In this document: positions 9,756-19,342 of the stretch, one piece after another
Numbering within the stretch: the stretch's first letter is position 1
Layout of the letters: the number at the start of each line of letters is the position of its first letter
From: Bog-756 sp963828385
Lineage (GTDB): Bacteria; Actinomycetota; Acidimicrobiia; Acidimicrobiales; RAAP-2
Reading direction: 5' to 3'
NCBI GenBank assembly: GCA_963828385.1
Contig: CAWHEF010000002.1
Location: 1,302,001-1,366,000 of the forward strand
Length of the DNA: 64,000 nucleotides
Translations under genes and position numbers: made by a program
Notes under the pieces: generated by a model
Databases searched by the model: none
What the model was told of the DNA's origin: nothing
What the model saw: the letters and a program-made list of their open reading frames with translations, nothing else

Positions 9756-11434
9756 ATGGTTTCCGCGCTTGCGCCCCACATGCAGCAGTACCCACCCACG
9801 AGGTCACCAACCAGCCCCCGCCATGCCCCCTATGACGCGTGCCGGCGGACGCTGCCCTTCTCGAGGGGCTCCAGAGGGAGGGCGCCGAGTGGGCGGAAGT
9901 CGACGTGCGCCGCCTCGGCCAGCAGGCGGGCAGCGAGGAATCTCAGCTGTGGGGCGAGCAGGCGAACGCCACAGCCGGTCCTGGTGACCGTGGACCGTTA
10001 CGGCAACCGAATCGATGAGGTCGAGTTCCACCCGAGTTGGCACAACCTGATGCGTGTGGCGATCGCCGAAGGCGGCGCTGCGGCGGCCTGGGCGAAGAGC
10101 GTTCGGGCGCGGATGTCGCTCGCGTCGCCGGCGGGTTGGTGTGGGGACACACGGAGGCCGGGCACGGCTGCCCGCTGGCGATGACCTACGCAGTCGTTCC
10201 CGCCCTCCGGCACGAGCCTGAGCTTGCTGCAACATACGAGCCGCTGCTGACCAGCCGCGTCTACGACCCGGGCCTCCGCATCCCGACCACCAAGCGCGGG
10301 CTGCTGGCGGGTATGGGCATGACCGAGAAACAGGGGGGCTCCGACGTGCGTACGAACACCACCGTTGCCACTCCCACCGCGAGCCGGGCGTCTTCATGCT
10401 CCGCGGACACAAGTGGTTCACCTCGGCCCCGATGTGCGATCTGTTTCTTGTGCTGGCACAGGCGCCCGACGGATTGTCCTGCTTCCTGGTGCCGAGGATC
10501 CTCCCCGATGGAACCCGCAACACCTTCCGTATCGCGCGTCTGAAAGACAAGCTGGGCAACCGTTCCAATGCCTCTTCCGAGCCAGAGTTCGATGGCACGG
10601 TCGCGCTGGCTCGTCGGAGGGGAAGGCCGCGGTGTGAAGACGATCATCGAGATGGTCAACTGCACCCGGCTGGACTGTGTCATGGGCTCTACCGCGATCA
10701 TGCGAAAGGCCCTCGTCGAGGCCGGGCACCACGTCAAGCACCGTGCTGCTTTCGGCGCGATGTTGATCGACCAGCCGCTGATGCGCAACGTGGTCGCCGA
10801 CCTCGCTATCGAATCCGAAGCCGCCACGACTCTGACGCTGCGGCTGGCGGGCGCAGCCGATCGCGCCATTCGCGGCGACAAAGGTGAGCAGGCATTCCGA
10901 CGGATCGCGACGGCGGTCGGCAAGTACTGGGTAACCAAACGTGCCCCGGCGTTCACTGCCGAAGCGCTGGAGTGCCTGGGCGGAAACGGTTACGTCGAAG
11001 ACTCCGGCATGCCGCGGCTGTACCGGGAGGCACCGCTCAACTCGGTCTGGGAGGGCTCGGGCAACGTCAACGCCTTGGATGTACTCCGGGCCCTGACCAA
11101 GGAGCCCGAAACGGTACCGGCGTTTGTGGGTGAGCTCGAGCTGTCCCGGGGTTCCGACGCCCGCTTGGACGCTGTGCTGGACAAGCTTGGTAGCGGGCTC
11201 ACGGCCGCGACCGCCATCGACCCCTATCAGGCCCAGACCCAGGCCCGCCACCTTGTCGAGTCGATGGCGCTTGCCCTACAAGGATCGCTGCTTGTCCGGT
11301 ACGCACCACCTGCGGTGGCCGATGCGTTCTGCTCCTCCCGTCTCGGGGGCGACTGGGGTCACTCATTCGGCACGCTGCCCCTCGGCCCCGACCTGGCGGC
11401 CATCCTGGACCGGGCTCTGCCGGACTCGGCCTAA
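9756..11434 (+). pseudogene. AidB-like acyl-CoA dehydrogenase, multiple frameshifts in the N-terminal half
   Basis: The C-terminal half (about 10630-11434) is open and typical: TRLDCVMGSTAIMRKALVEA, then HRAAFGAMLIDQPLMRNVVA, then ECLGGNGYVEDSGMPRLYRE with the glycine-rich ALECLGGNGY motif, ending LAAILDRALPDSA. The N-terminal half can be traced through several frames: VDRYGNRIDEVEFHPSWHN, GLVWGHTEAGHGCPLAMTYA, GMGMTEKQGGSDVRTNTTVA with the flavin-site motif, and MLRGHKWFTSAPMCDLFLVL. The overall pattern fits the AidB subfamily of flavin acyl-CoA dehydrogenases, whose E. coli member belongs to the adaptive alkylation response. At least four frameshifts (near 9830, 10100, 10375 and 10610) would prevent a normal product. 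Confidence 0.75.
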
Positions 11435-11555
11435 CGACCGGACCGCCCGACCGCTGCCCCTCATGGTTGGTGCCGACCCTGAACTGTCGTCCGTCATCGT
11501 TCGAGTTCACAACGTCATCGCGTCCGGGGGCCCGGTGAACGAATCGAGCAGCGGG

Positions 11556-11833
11556 TCCGGATTCGCTTGCGACCGCACTCAGCCGGCTCATGGCACGCGA
11601 ACCGATCGCCTGACCACGGCACCGCGGACACTCTTCGACGTCACAACCATGATGGTGAATACCGTGAGGTGGGGTCGCGGAGTCGACACATGGAATGGCG
11701 GCTCTATGGCGTCCGAATCGCCTCTCATCTCCCCAGCGGATCGGTTCGTACAGCTGGCCTCTGACGACGATGGATCGGTGTTGCAGCTGATCCCGTGCTT
11801 CATCTCCCCGTTACAGCACGGGCACGTGGCCAT
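11556..11833 (-). pseudogene. Small zinc-ribbon protein, frameshifted
   Basis: The ATG at 11833 has an AAGGAG site seven bases upstream. It opens MATCPCCNGEMKHGISC, with two CxxC-type ligand pairs. After a frameshift near 11767 the protein continues IVVRGQLYEPIRWGDERR, then GIHHHGCDVEECPRCRGQAI, adding C-x5-C-x2-C. Joined, this is a cysteine-rich protein of about 90 residues with a probable pair of zinc ribbons. The family occurs as small uncharacterised ORFs in actinobacteria, which I recognise only by appearance. It lies directly beside an IS3-type element. Confidence 0.5.
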
Positions 11834-11938
11834 GGCGGACTCCTTGAGTCGATACTCGATGATCGTGCCACCTGGATGCGACAACCCTCAGCTGTCCGGA
11901 ACCTGTCAACGATGTGAGACACCGGTGGTTCAGAGGCG

Positions 11939-12916
11939 TCAGATGGCCATCGGCGCCTCCTCGGGTCGGTTGATCCAGAAGACCTCGGGGATCCGGGGTG
12001 CATGGGTGGCTGCCGGAAGCGTCCCGGGCATGGAGGCATAGGCGGCGTCGAGGACGACCTGGCGTTTCTCCCGGACGGCCTCGGCAGGCCGAAGTGGACG
12101 TCGGCCGGGGTGTGCAGGCCGATGCCCGAGTGGCGGTGCTCGTTGTTGTAGTGCTCGAAGAACCCGTCGCAGAACGACCGGGCGGCGGCGATGTTGGCGA
12201 AGCGCTTCGGGAAGGCCGGGGAGTACTTGAGCGTCTTGAACTGCGACTCCGAGTAGGGGTTGTCGTTGGACACGTGGGGCCGGGAATGGCTCTGGAGCAC
12301 GCCCAGGTCGGCCAGGAGCTGGCTGACGGTCCTTGGACGTCATCGAGGTGCCCCGGTCGGCGTGGAGGGTGAGCTGGCCGTCGGCGACGTCGTGCCGGTA
12401 GATGGCGTCGGCGATGAGCTGTTCGGCCAGGGTGGCCGACTCCCGGGGCGCCACCAGCCAGCCCACCACGTAGCGGCTGTAGACGTCGAGGATGGCGTAG
12501 AGCTGGAACCAGGTCCACTTGTAGGGGCCGGCCAGCTTGGTGATGTCCCAGCTCCAGACCTGGTTGGGGCCGGTGGCCACCAGCTCGGGCTTGACGAGGG
12601 CCGGGCGACGGGCCTGGGCCCGGCGTTCTCGCACCTGGGCGCGTTCCCGCAGCAGCCGGTACATGGTCGAGATCGAGGCCAGGTAGATGCCCTCGTCCAA
12701 GCAGGGTGGCCCACACCTGGGCCGGGGCCTGGTCGCAGAAGCGCTCCGCGTTGAGCACCTCGACCATGGCCTCGGCCTCGCTGCGCCAGCGCCCGGTGGG
12801 AGCGGCGGGGGGCGGGCGGCCCGCACCGGGGCGGCCGGCGTGGCCCGGTAGTGGCTGGCCCGGGACCGCCCGAGGGCCGCACAGGCGCGCCTGCGGCCCA
12901 CCACCGGGAGCCAGCT
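11939..12916 (-). pseudogene. IS3-family transposase OrfB (DDE integrase), frameshifted
   Basis: The order is an N-terminal HTH (GRRRACAALGRSRASHYRAT), then GIYLASISTMYRLLRE, then the rve core with catalytic Asp in NQVWSWDITKLAGPYKWTW. The second Asp is in QLTLHADRGTSMTSK. After a frameshift near 12330 comes the third catalytic residue in SNDNPYSESQFKTLKYSPAF and the typical NEHRHSGIGLHTPADVHFGL. Another shift near 12090 leads to VFWINRPEEAPMAI and the stop at 11939. A further break lies near 12700. The DDE triad is present but spread over different frames. Confidence 0.8.
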
Positions 12917-12946
12917 CGTCGACCGCGGCGTCGAGGATGGCGTCCA

Positions 12947-13404
12947 CTACTCGTCGGTGTCCGCGCTCTTGGAGATCTCCTCCAAGAGCGCGTGCACTTT
13001 TCCCTGGACGTCGATCACCGCCTCGGCCTGGGCCAGCTTGGTCCGCAGCCGCTCGTTCTCGGCCCGCAGCTTGGCCACCTCGGAAAGGGAGGGCCCGCCC
13101 CGGCCGTTGTCGTGGCGTCCGAGGGCGGCTTTGAGCAGGCCCTGGCGGTGTTGGCGGCGCCAGTCGGTGATCAGGCTCGAGTACAGGCCCTCCCGGCGCA
13201 GCATGGCGCCCTTCTCGCCGGACTCCGAGCAGCCGTCGTACTCGGCCAGGATGGCCAGCTTGTACTCGGCGTGAAGACCCGACGGACCGGGTTGTGGTGC
13301 AGAGGCCTCTCGCTGCCGTCGGGGGCGGTGCCGTCGTCGACATGCCAAGTCTTAGCGTGCTCGGACTTGACCAGGGCCGGCGGTTGCTTCCTTGTCGTGG
13401 TCAT
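12947..13404 (-). pseudogene. IS3-family transposase OrfA, frameshifted
   Basis: The start at 13404 opens MTTTRKQPPALVKSEHAKTW. The frame shifts near 13275 and continues YKLAILAEYDGCSESGEKGA, LRREGLYSSLITDWRRQH and a coiled-coil LSEVAKLRAENERLRTKLAQ. The helix-turn-helix and leucine-rich helix are typical of IS3 OrfA proteins. The long overlapping frame at 11811-13343 is only a GC-rich shadow. The protein pairs with the OrfB downstream. Confidence 0.75.
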
Positions 13405-13560
13405 GGGTGAAATCCTCCATTGCCCTCTCGCTCAGAACGCGGATCGGAGGTGTCTCACCCATTGTGGACAGAGAGGGGTCCAGTGTCCAGACGACGCCGA
13501 TTCGACCGGAGCTTTCCGGGGCACCCCCGGCGCCATCCATGGTTCGACCGTCGGTGGGAC

Positions 13561-14750
13561 ATGGCCTTCGAGTGCTCCTCGGTGTTTGTCACACCCTGGT
13601 GGTTGACTCGGGCGATGGAGGTGGATGCCCTCACCGAGGTGCTCGACCGGCTCACAGAAGAGGGGGCCGAGACGTTCGGCGACGGCGAGTCGCTCGTCGT
13701 GCTCCACCGGGAGCTGGCTCGCCTCGAGGCGGTCGTGGCCGAGGCGACGGCGGCCTTCGACGCCTCGGGGGCATGGGAGGCCGACGGTGCCCACACCGCT
13801 GCTGCGTGGGTGGCCACCCGGTGCCGGCTGCCCGGGGCAGTAGGTCGTCGCCAGGTTCGGCGGGGACGGGCCCTCCGCCACCTCCCGGCCTGTAGGGAGG
13901 CCTGGCTCGAAGGGGCGATCACCTCGGCCCACGTCGACGCCGTGGCGAGGTTGAAGCGCCCGGCCACAACAGAGGCCCTCTGCCGGGACGAGGAGCTGCT
14001 CGTCACCCAGGCGAAGACCCTGGGTTTCGAGGCCTTCACCAGGTCCTGTGCCTACTGGGAGCAGCTCGCCGACCCCGACGGGGTCGAGCGCAGCGACGAA
14101 GGCGCAGGTCCCGCCGGGACGTCTCGCTCGAGCAGAGCTTCTGTGGGACGTGGCTCGGCACGATGACCCTCGACCCGATCTCGGGGACGATCGTCTCGAA
14201 CGAGCTCGTCCGGCTCGAACAGGCCTTGTTCGAGGCGGACTGGAAAAAGGCCCAAGACGAGCTCGGCCGAGAGCCCACCACCACCGAGCTCTCCCGCACC
14301 CACCAGCAACGTCGAGCAGACGCCCTCGTCGAGATGGCGACCCGCTCGGGCACCGCCCCCGCCGACGGGCGCCGGCCCGCCCCCCTGTTCAGCGTCTACG
14401 TCGGCTACGAGACGCTCTCGGGGCGCATCTTGGAGCTGGCCCAGGGCATGCCGCTTTCCCCCGGCGCCCTCCTCCCGTGGTTGGAGGAGGCCGACATCGA
14501 ACGGGCCGTGTTCGCACCGGTGGCCCGGGTCGAGATCGGTGCCACGACACGCCTGTTCTCCGGGGCCACCCGGCGGGCGATCGAGCTGCGGGACCGCCGG
14601 TGCACCCACCCCTTCTGCGATCGTCCGGCGATCCGCTGCCAGGTCGACCACATCGTCCCCTACGGAGCAGGCGGCCCGACGACCCAGGAGAACGGCCGTC
14701 TGCTGTGCGCCTTCCACAATCGGCTGAGGAACCAGCGGCCACCGCCGTGA
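13561..14750 (+). pseudogene. DUF222 / HNH endonuclease protein with one frameshift
   Basis: The DUF222 domain occupies most of the protein: FDASGAWEADGAHTAAAWVA, then VTQAKTLGFEAFTRSCAYWE. Near 14100 one base seems missing; the next frame gives RRSRRDVSLEQSFCGTWLGT and joins TMTLDPISGTIVSNELVRLE. The C-terminal HNH motif is intact: RRCTHPFCDRPAIRCQVDHI, then HIVPYGAGGPTTQENGRLLC and AFHNR. Such proteins are abundant in actinobacteria and many accompany mobile DNA; their biological role is poorly known. If the indel is a sequencing error the gene is normal, about 400 residues. An alternative start is ATG 13615. Confidence 0.75.
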
Positions 14751-14863
14751 CGCAAGGGGGCAGCGGTCCACCGGATGTAGCCGCGAGCAGTCGCTTCGAT
14801 GTGCCACACATCGACCGACCACGGATGCGATGGCTTGTCTTCGATGCCACAGCGGCCGTTCTC

Positions 14864-16436
14864 CTAGGCCGAAGATGCGGTTGCGGCGGCCGCGTTCGCG
14901 ACGTCCTGGGGGTACGTGCGGAGGGCTCCGAAGAGGATCACCGCGTTGGCGCCGAGGGGTAGCAGCATCACGACGAAGGTCCATTGGAGACCGGAGCGTC
15001 CGCCGCCGAATACATACTGCGACACGACGCCGAAGAGAAGGGGGGCAAGGGCTTGCGCTCCCGTGCGGAGGAACGTTCGGATCCCCTCCGCACGGCCCCA
15101 GAGAAGTGGCGGCATGATGTCGAGACGGGCGGCATCGATCGGCGGGTTCTGGGCCGAGAGCATGAAGGAGGCGATCACGAGAAACGGCAGAGCGGAGAGA
15201 ACGCTGCGGGCAGCGATCGCCGGGATGAAGACCAGTGTCGTGACGGCGGCGGCGACGGCACTGACCAGGATCCGGCCGCTGAGGAAGCGCCGATGCAGGA
15301 GTAGGTCGCCGAGGCGGCCGCTCACGAGCACGCCGATCAAGGCACCGGCCCCGAGCAGGAGCATGAGGAAGTTGGCAAGGACCTGGCCAACGCCGTACTG
15401 CTCGCGGACGAATTCGACGCCGAATGTCTGGACACCGGCCAAGAAGTAGTAGCCACACGCGCCGGCAACGATCAGAACGACGTTGGTCCGGATGCTCAGC
15501 ACGTAGCGCGTTGCGGCTCCGATGCCCATCCGTCGAGCATCCCGCTTCAGAACGTGGCCGCCTTCTGGCCGTACGCCCTTTTGTCGGGCGAGACGCTGAG
15601 CATCCGTCTCCTGGATTGCCAGCTCGTCCGGACCGGTTTCACCAGAGCCGGGCATGGCGATGTTGGTCTCCTTGGCGGCATCACGTGTACCTGGCGCAGG
15701 TACCAAGGGGGTCTTGGTGCCGCGAAGAAGGCTCGGGGAGCCGGAACACAAACCACGCCAGAAGGAATGCCGGCAGACCAAGCGTCACGAATGCGGCTCG
15801 CCAAGACAGGGCGGCGATGTCGCCGGTCACGACGAATCCGAGACCGGCGCCGAGAAGCTCGCCCGCGAGTATGTAGCCGTAGATACGACCGCGCTCAGCG
15901 CTTCGGAAGTAGTCCCCGACGAGAGACGCCACGACTGGGCCCGCCGCCGCAGTGAGGAGTCCCAGGACCAGACGGGTGAGCAACAGAGCCCCGAACGATG
16001 TGACCGTCGCGCTCCAGATCATGGCGGCGCCCCACAGAATGACCGCGGACCCTAGGATCCAGATTCGCTTCAACCGGTCGGCGAGAATGCCGAACGGGAC
16101 GCTGGCGCCGGCAGCGACGATCGATGTCACCGCCACGAGCAGCCCGATGTCGGAATTGGAGATCCCGAGGCCTTGACGGAGCTGGATGGCCGAGGCGCCG
16201 ACAGTGGCCGTGTCCGCACTGCTGAGGCCCAGCACGCAGGCCAGAAGGACGATGACCCGGCTCCGGGCTGCGCCGCCCACGACGAACTCGAATCGGTGCT
16301 GTGCGCCTCGTGCGCCGCGCCCGACGACCCGCATCACGCCGGACATCCGGTTCGACGTGCTCTCCTCCCGGACCCCGCCGGATGGCTCGGTCAACGTCCC
16401 TCCCTGTCGGAACCCTGGCTCGGCCTGCCGGGCCAT
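14864..16436 (-). pseudogene. MFS transporter with one frameshift in the central loop
   Basis: Two overlapping frames join to one 12-span major facilitator. The N-terminal half (16436-15740) has LLACVLGLSSADTATVGASA, the loop-2/3 motif FGILADRLKRIWILGSAVIL, and GLGFVVTGDIAALSWRAAF. Near 15735 the frame shifts within the central cytoplasmic loop. The C-terminal half continues through TRYVLSIRTNVVLIVAGACG and YFLAGVQTFGVEFVREQYGV to ATASSA at 14864. ATG 16337 is an alternative start without the polar extension. The substrate cannot be read from sequence. Confidence 0.75.
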
Positions 16437-16556
16437 TGTCCGTCAGAGTGCCAGGAGATAGAAAGGCGTGCCAAGGAGCAAGCGTCAGAGCCCCGGACGA
16501 GACGGTGGGTGGCCGGCTCCACGCCAATCAACCGTATGGCGACAGTACGACGGGTT

Positions 16557-17688
16557 CTAACCGTCCTTCAGCCGGGCGCTCCACTTCTCCTCGACGTTTC
16601 CGAAGTGCCAGACGGCGAGGGCGATAACCCAGGTGAGGGCGAACATCCCCACGATGACGAAGCCAGCGGTGTTGATGTTGAACCCCGCCACGGTGTCCCA
16701 GAATCGTCCCTGTAGGTGCAGCTCCTGGGGGACAAGACCCAAGACCTCGATCGTACCCACGAAAAGACAGATCACGACCGAGAGCGCGGTGATGGCCAGG
16801 TTGTAGTACACCTTCCGGACCGGGTTGAGGTACGCCCAGCCATAGGCGATGTTCATGAAGCAGCCGTCCAATGTGTCCAGCAAGGTCATGCCGGCCGTGA
16901 AGAGGATGGGAAGGCACATGATCGAGTACCAGGGAAGCGCCTGGGTGGCGAGCAGGGCGGTCGTGGCCAGCAACGTGACCTCGGTCGCAGTGTCGAATCC
17001 GAGCCCGAAGAGGACCCCGATCGGGTACATCTGCCACTCCTTCGTGATCGACTTCATCCACCTGCCGAAGAAGCGGTACATGAGGCCGCGGTTCTCAAGC
17101 TGCCGATCGAGCTCGGCCTCGTCGTAGGTTCCACGTCGCATCTTCATGAAGACGCTGATAATGCCGGCGAGGATCACGATGTTCAAGATCGCGATCAGAT
17201 ATAAGAAGGAGGCGGAGATGACGGTGCCGAAGATCCCACCGAAGTGCTCTAGCCCGCGTAGTCGAGACGGCGCCGTAGACGGCCTTCTCGGCGACGACCA
17301 CACCGATGCCGATGGCGACGACGATGGTCGAGTGACCGAGCGAGAAGAAAAACCCGACGCCGATTGGTCGTCGCGACCCTTGCACTACCGACCGTTCGTG
17401 GAGAAGCTTTCTCGTCGTGTTGTCGATGGCGGAGATGTGGTCGGCATCGAAGGCATGGCGAAGTCCGAGGGTGTAGGCGAGCACGCTCACGCCGATTCCC
17501 AGTCCCTTGTAATGGTTGGGGACCACGAAGGCGATGAAGACACCGAATCCGATGATGTGCAGGGCCAGAATGGCGCCGAACATCCTTCTCGCGTAGCGCC
17601 ACTCGCCCGGGTCCAACGAACGGCGGAGCTGACGGACGCGTCCCGGGCCGCCAACCGAAGGGGATCGGGTGAGCTCCGCTACGGACAC
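16557..17688 (-). pseudogene. Nickel/cobalt transporter (NiCoT family) with one frameshift
   Basis: The N-terminal half carries the NiCoT signature RHAFDADHISAIDNTTRK in the second membrane segment, which binds the metal, followed by GVGFFFSLGHSTIVVAIGIG. Near 17255 the frame shifts and continues with GGIFGTVISASFLYLIAILN, LFGLGFDTATEVTLLATTAL (second family motif), FTAGMTLLDTLDG and GFVIVGMFALTWVIALAVWH. The family imports Ni2+ or Co2+ with high affinity. Start chosen at GTG 17688; the frame is open to 17829, into the regulator box. Divergence from a Fur-type gene with a Nur-like box supports nickel and metal-dependent repression. Without repair the protein would lack half its spans. Confidence 0.75.
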
Positions 17689-17807
17689 GGAGACGAGCCG
17701 TGGTGTGGTCGGGCCGTCGCGGGCCACCCGTCTGTGCCCGGTGACGAGCGAAGTCCGAAGTCGGGGCGGTCCCCGGCCCGTTGGGTCATGTTGCCACGAT
17801 GCCCTAA

Positions 17808-17824
17808 TTGCGATCTGCTCGCAA
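17808..17824. promoter_or_regulatory. Nur-box-like operator between the nickel permease and the Fur-family gene
   Basis: TTGCGA, five bases, TCGCAA form a perfect inverted repeat. The published Streptomyces Nur box is TTGCAA-N5-TTGCAA, so spacing and four of six bases in each half agree. It lies 46 bp before the regulator ATG and 120 bp before the permease start, suited to control both promoters. Binding is inference. Confidence 0.5.
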
Positions 17825-17869
17825 ATCATTCCTACTCCGGGCGTTGGTGGCCGCCTCTATCCTGGTCGA

Positions 17870-18331
17870 ATGGGCAAGTCCCGGGTCGCTGAAGAAGGCC
17901 GAGGAGCCGACTTCGGCTCGGTCGACGGGGTCCTCGCATTCCTCCGGGCCCAAGGGGGTCGGGCCACGTCCTCGCGCCGGATGCTCCTCGAAGTCCTCTT
18001 CGAGGCGGACGGCCACATGAGCGCCGAAGACCTGGCAGCAGCTGTGCAGGCCCGCGCCCCGGACGTCCACCTGTCGACGATCTATCGGAACGTCGAGGAG
18101 TTGCAGCGGCTCGGGGTGATCGTTCACTCCCATCTCGGCCACGGACCGGCGACGTACCTACTGGCACCACTGGCTCATGCTCATTTCGTCTGCGCCGAGT
18201 GTGGAGCGATGATCGAGGCGCCGGACGAGCTGTTCCGGGGCCTGGCCCGGACGGCGAAAACCCGACTGGGATTCACGATCGATCCCCACCACTTCGCCAT
18301 TCTGGGGCGCTGCTCGAACTGTGAACCGTGA
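17870..18331 (+). CDS. Fur-family metalloregulator, probably Nur-like
   Basis: A 153-residue Fur-type repressor. Residues 20-90 form the winged helix (FLRAQGGRATSSRRMLLEVL, then SAEDLAAAVQARAPDVHLST and the recognition helix STIYRNVEELQRLGVI). The C-terminal dimerisation domain has the metal motif HAHFVCAECGAM, a second acidic/His site and a closing CSNC, giving two CxxC pairs for structural zinc. ATG 17870 is chosen over upstream in-frame codons because they overlap the operator. Divergent placement from a NiCoT nickel permease and the intervening TTGCGA-N5-TCGCAA box argue for nickel-responsive Nur rather than Fur or Zur. Intact, unlike its presumed target. Confidence 0.8.
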   Translation: MGKSRVAEEGRGADFGSVDGVLAFLRAQGGRATSSRRMLLEVLFEADGHMSAEDLAAAVQARAPDVHLSTIYRNVEELQRLGVIVHSHLGHGPATYLLAPLAHAHFVCAECGAMIEAPDELFRGLARTAKTRLGFTIDPHHFAILGRCSNCEP

Positions 18332-18391
18332 CGGTCGCCGAGGGCGAAGCCAGCGGGGTTCGATCAGGCGGTCCGAGCCGGCTGCCCGCTC

Positions 18392-18928
18392 TTGTGCGGG
18401 AGAGCGCGGATCGTCCTGCGTCATTGGATAGAGACGGACGTCGAGGAGATGGCGACCCTCGTCGGTCGCAATCTCGAACACCTGCGCCCGTGGATGCCCT
18501 GGATCGCTACCGAGCCCCTGGCGTTGGACCAGCGCCGTGCCCTGGTCGATCGGTGGCATCGCGACTGGGAGGATGGTGGGGATTCTGTGTTCGCCATCAA
18601 CGTGGATGGCACCGCCCTCGGCGGCGCCGGACTTCATCGTCGGAGGGGACCCCACGGGCTCGAGATCGGTTATTGGGTGGACGTCGACCATCTCGGTTTG
18701 GGGATTGCCACCGAGTCGGCGGGCCTCCTGACGGGCGCGGCACTGGGCGTCGAAGGAGTCACATTCGTCGAGATCCACCACGACAAGGCGAACGTCCGAT
18801 CGTCCCTCGTCCCGAGGCGGCTCGGCTACTCGTCCCTAGGCGAGAGTTCCGACCCAATCGATGCCCCCGGCGAGATCGGGGTCGACTGCGGTTGGCGCAT
18901 GACCCAGGAGAAATGGCAGCGAGGCTGA
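18392..18928 (+). CDS. GNAT-family N-acetyltransferase (RimJ/RimL type)
   Basis: The protein reads RIVLRHWIETDVEEMATLVG, LEHLRPWMPWIATEPLALDQ, then LEIGYWVDVDHLGLGIATES. This is the RimJ/RimL-like layout with the acetyl-CoA loop (GLGIATES in place of the usual GxGxAT). The next helix, EGVTFVEIHHDKANVRSSLV, corresponds to the family's I-H-x-D-x-x-N-x-x-S segment. The chosen TTG start at 18392 is the first usable codon in an ORF that opens at about 18334 without ATG or GTG. A GTG at 18328, overlapping the upstream stop, would need a frameshift. Substrate unknown; likely a protein N-terminus or small amine. Confidence 0.7.
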   Translation: MCGRARIVLRHWIETDVEEMATLVGRNLEHLRPWMPWIATEPLALDQRRALVDRWHRDWEDGGDSVFAINVDGTALGGAGLHRRRGPHGLEIGYWVDVDHLGLGIATESAGLLTGAALGVEGVTFVEIHHDKANVRSSLVPRRLGYSSLGESSDPIDAPGEIGVDCGWRMTQEKWQRG

Positions 18929-19066
18929 CGACGCAAAAAAGGCTGTCGCCATGACCAAGTGTGCATCTTCCCTGTGCCGGTGCGAAGGCTCGGTATCAGC
19001 CGATGAACGGGCTTCAGCCGCCGGTCAGCGTCCTCCTGTCGTGATGGAGTTGTGAAGGCCCTCGAA

Positions 19067-19342
19067 TCAGGATGGGGCAGCCATGGTGCGCCAGCGCGAT
19101 CGCCACGACATCACCGATCCGACGGAACACGCCGACATGATCGCCGCCGCCGACAGGAACGACCCAATGGACAGAACCGTGCCGAACGACCCGATCGAGC
19201 CGAGCGACAGCACAGAGCCGATTGAGCCAACGGAGAGGACGGAGCCCTTCGAGCCGATCGAGAGGATTGAATTCTGGGACCGGATCGACAGTACCGAGTC
19301 GGTCGAACCGATCGACCACCTGGACACGGGCGCCTCGTCCAT
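19067..19342 (-). CDS. Nonapeptide-repeat protein (GSxGSVLSI repeats), coupled to an MFS exporter
   Basis: A 91-residue protein starting MDEAPVSRWSIGSTDSVLSI. Residues 11-62 consist of nine-residue repeats of the form G-S-x-G-S-V-L-S-(I/V/L), five to six copies, followed by a looser Ser/Ala/Gly tail and a basic end (WRSRWRTM). Its ATG shares a base with the stop of the exporter gene (TGATG), indicating translational coupling. The alternating small-hydrophobic pattern suggests stacked beta strands or a glycine-zipper-like assembly, which is inference. I recall similar short SVLSIGS-rich ORFs in actinobacteria but know no characterised member. The opposite frame at 19083-19529 is also low-complexity but lacks such context. 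Confidence 0.6.
   Translation of the reverse strand: MDEAPVSRWSIGSTDSVLSIRSQNSILSIGSKGSVLSVGSIGSVLSLGSIGSFGTVLSIGSFLSAAAIMSACSVGSVMSWRSRWRTMAAPS

Larger units (their letters stand above)
11914..13458. mobile_element. IS3-type element (about 1.55 kb) with terminal inverted repeats
   Basis: GTGAGACACC at 11914-11923 recurs inverted at 13449-13458 (GGTGTCTCAC). These flank an OrfA/OrfB pair read leftward, with the OrfA start near the right end and the OrfB stop 16 bp inside the left repeat. The spacing and size fit an IS3-family element. The exact termini and any target duplication are not certain. Both ORFs are frameshifted, so the copy is probably dead unless the indels are sequence errors. 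Confidence 0.65.

Noticed and set aside
11811..13343. A 510-residue minus-strand open frame
   Set aside because: It is Arg/Pro/Ala-rich and lies out of frame with the IS3-type OrfA and OrfB, whose motifs are in the other frames.
14052..15458. A 468-residue minus-strand open frame
   Set aside because: It crosses the plus-strand HNH gene and the minus-strand MFS gene in a third frame and has no domain.
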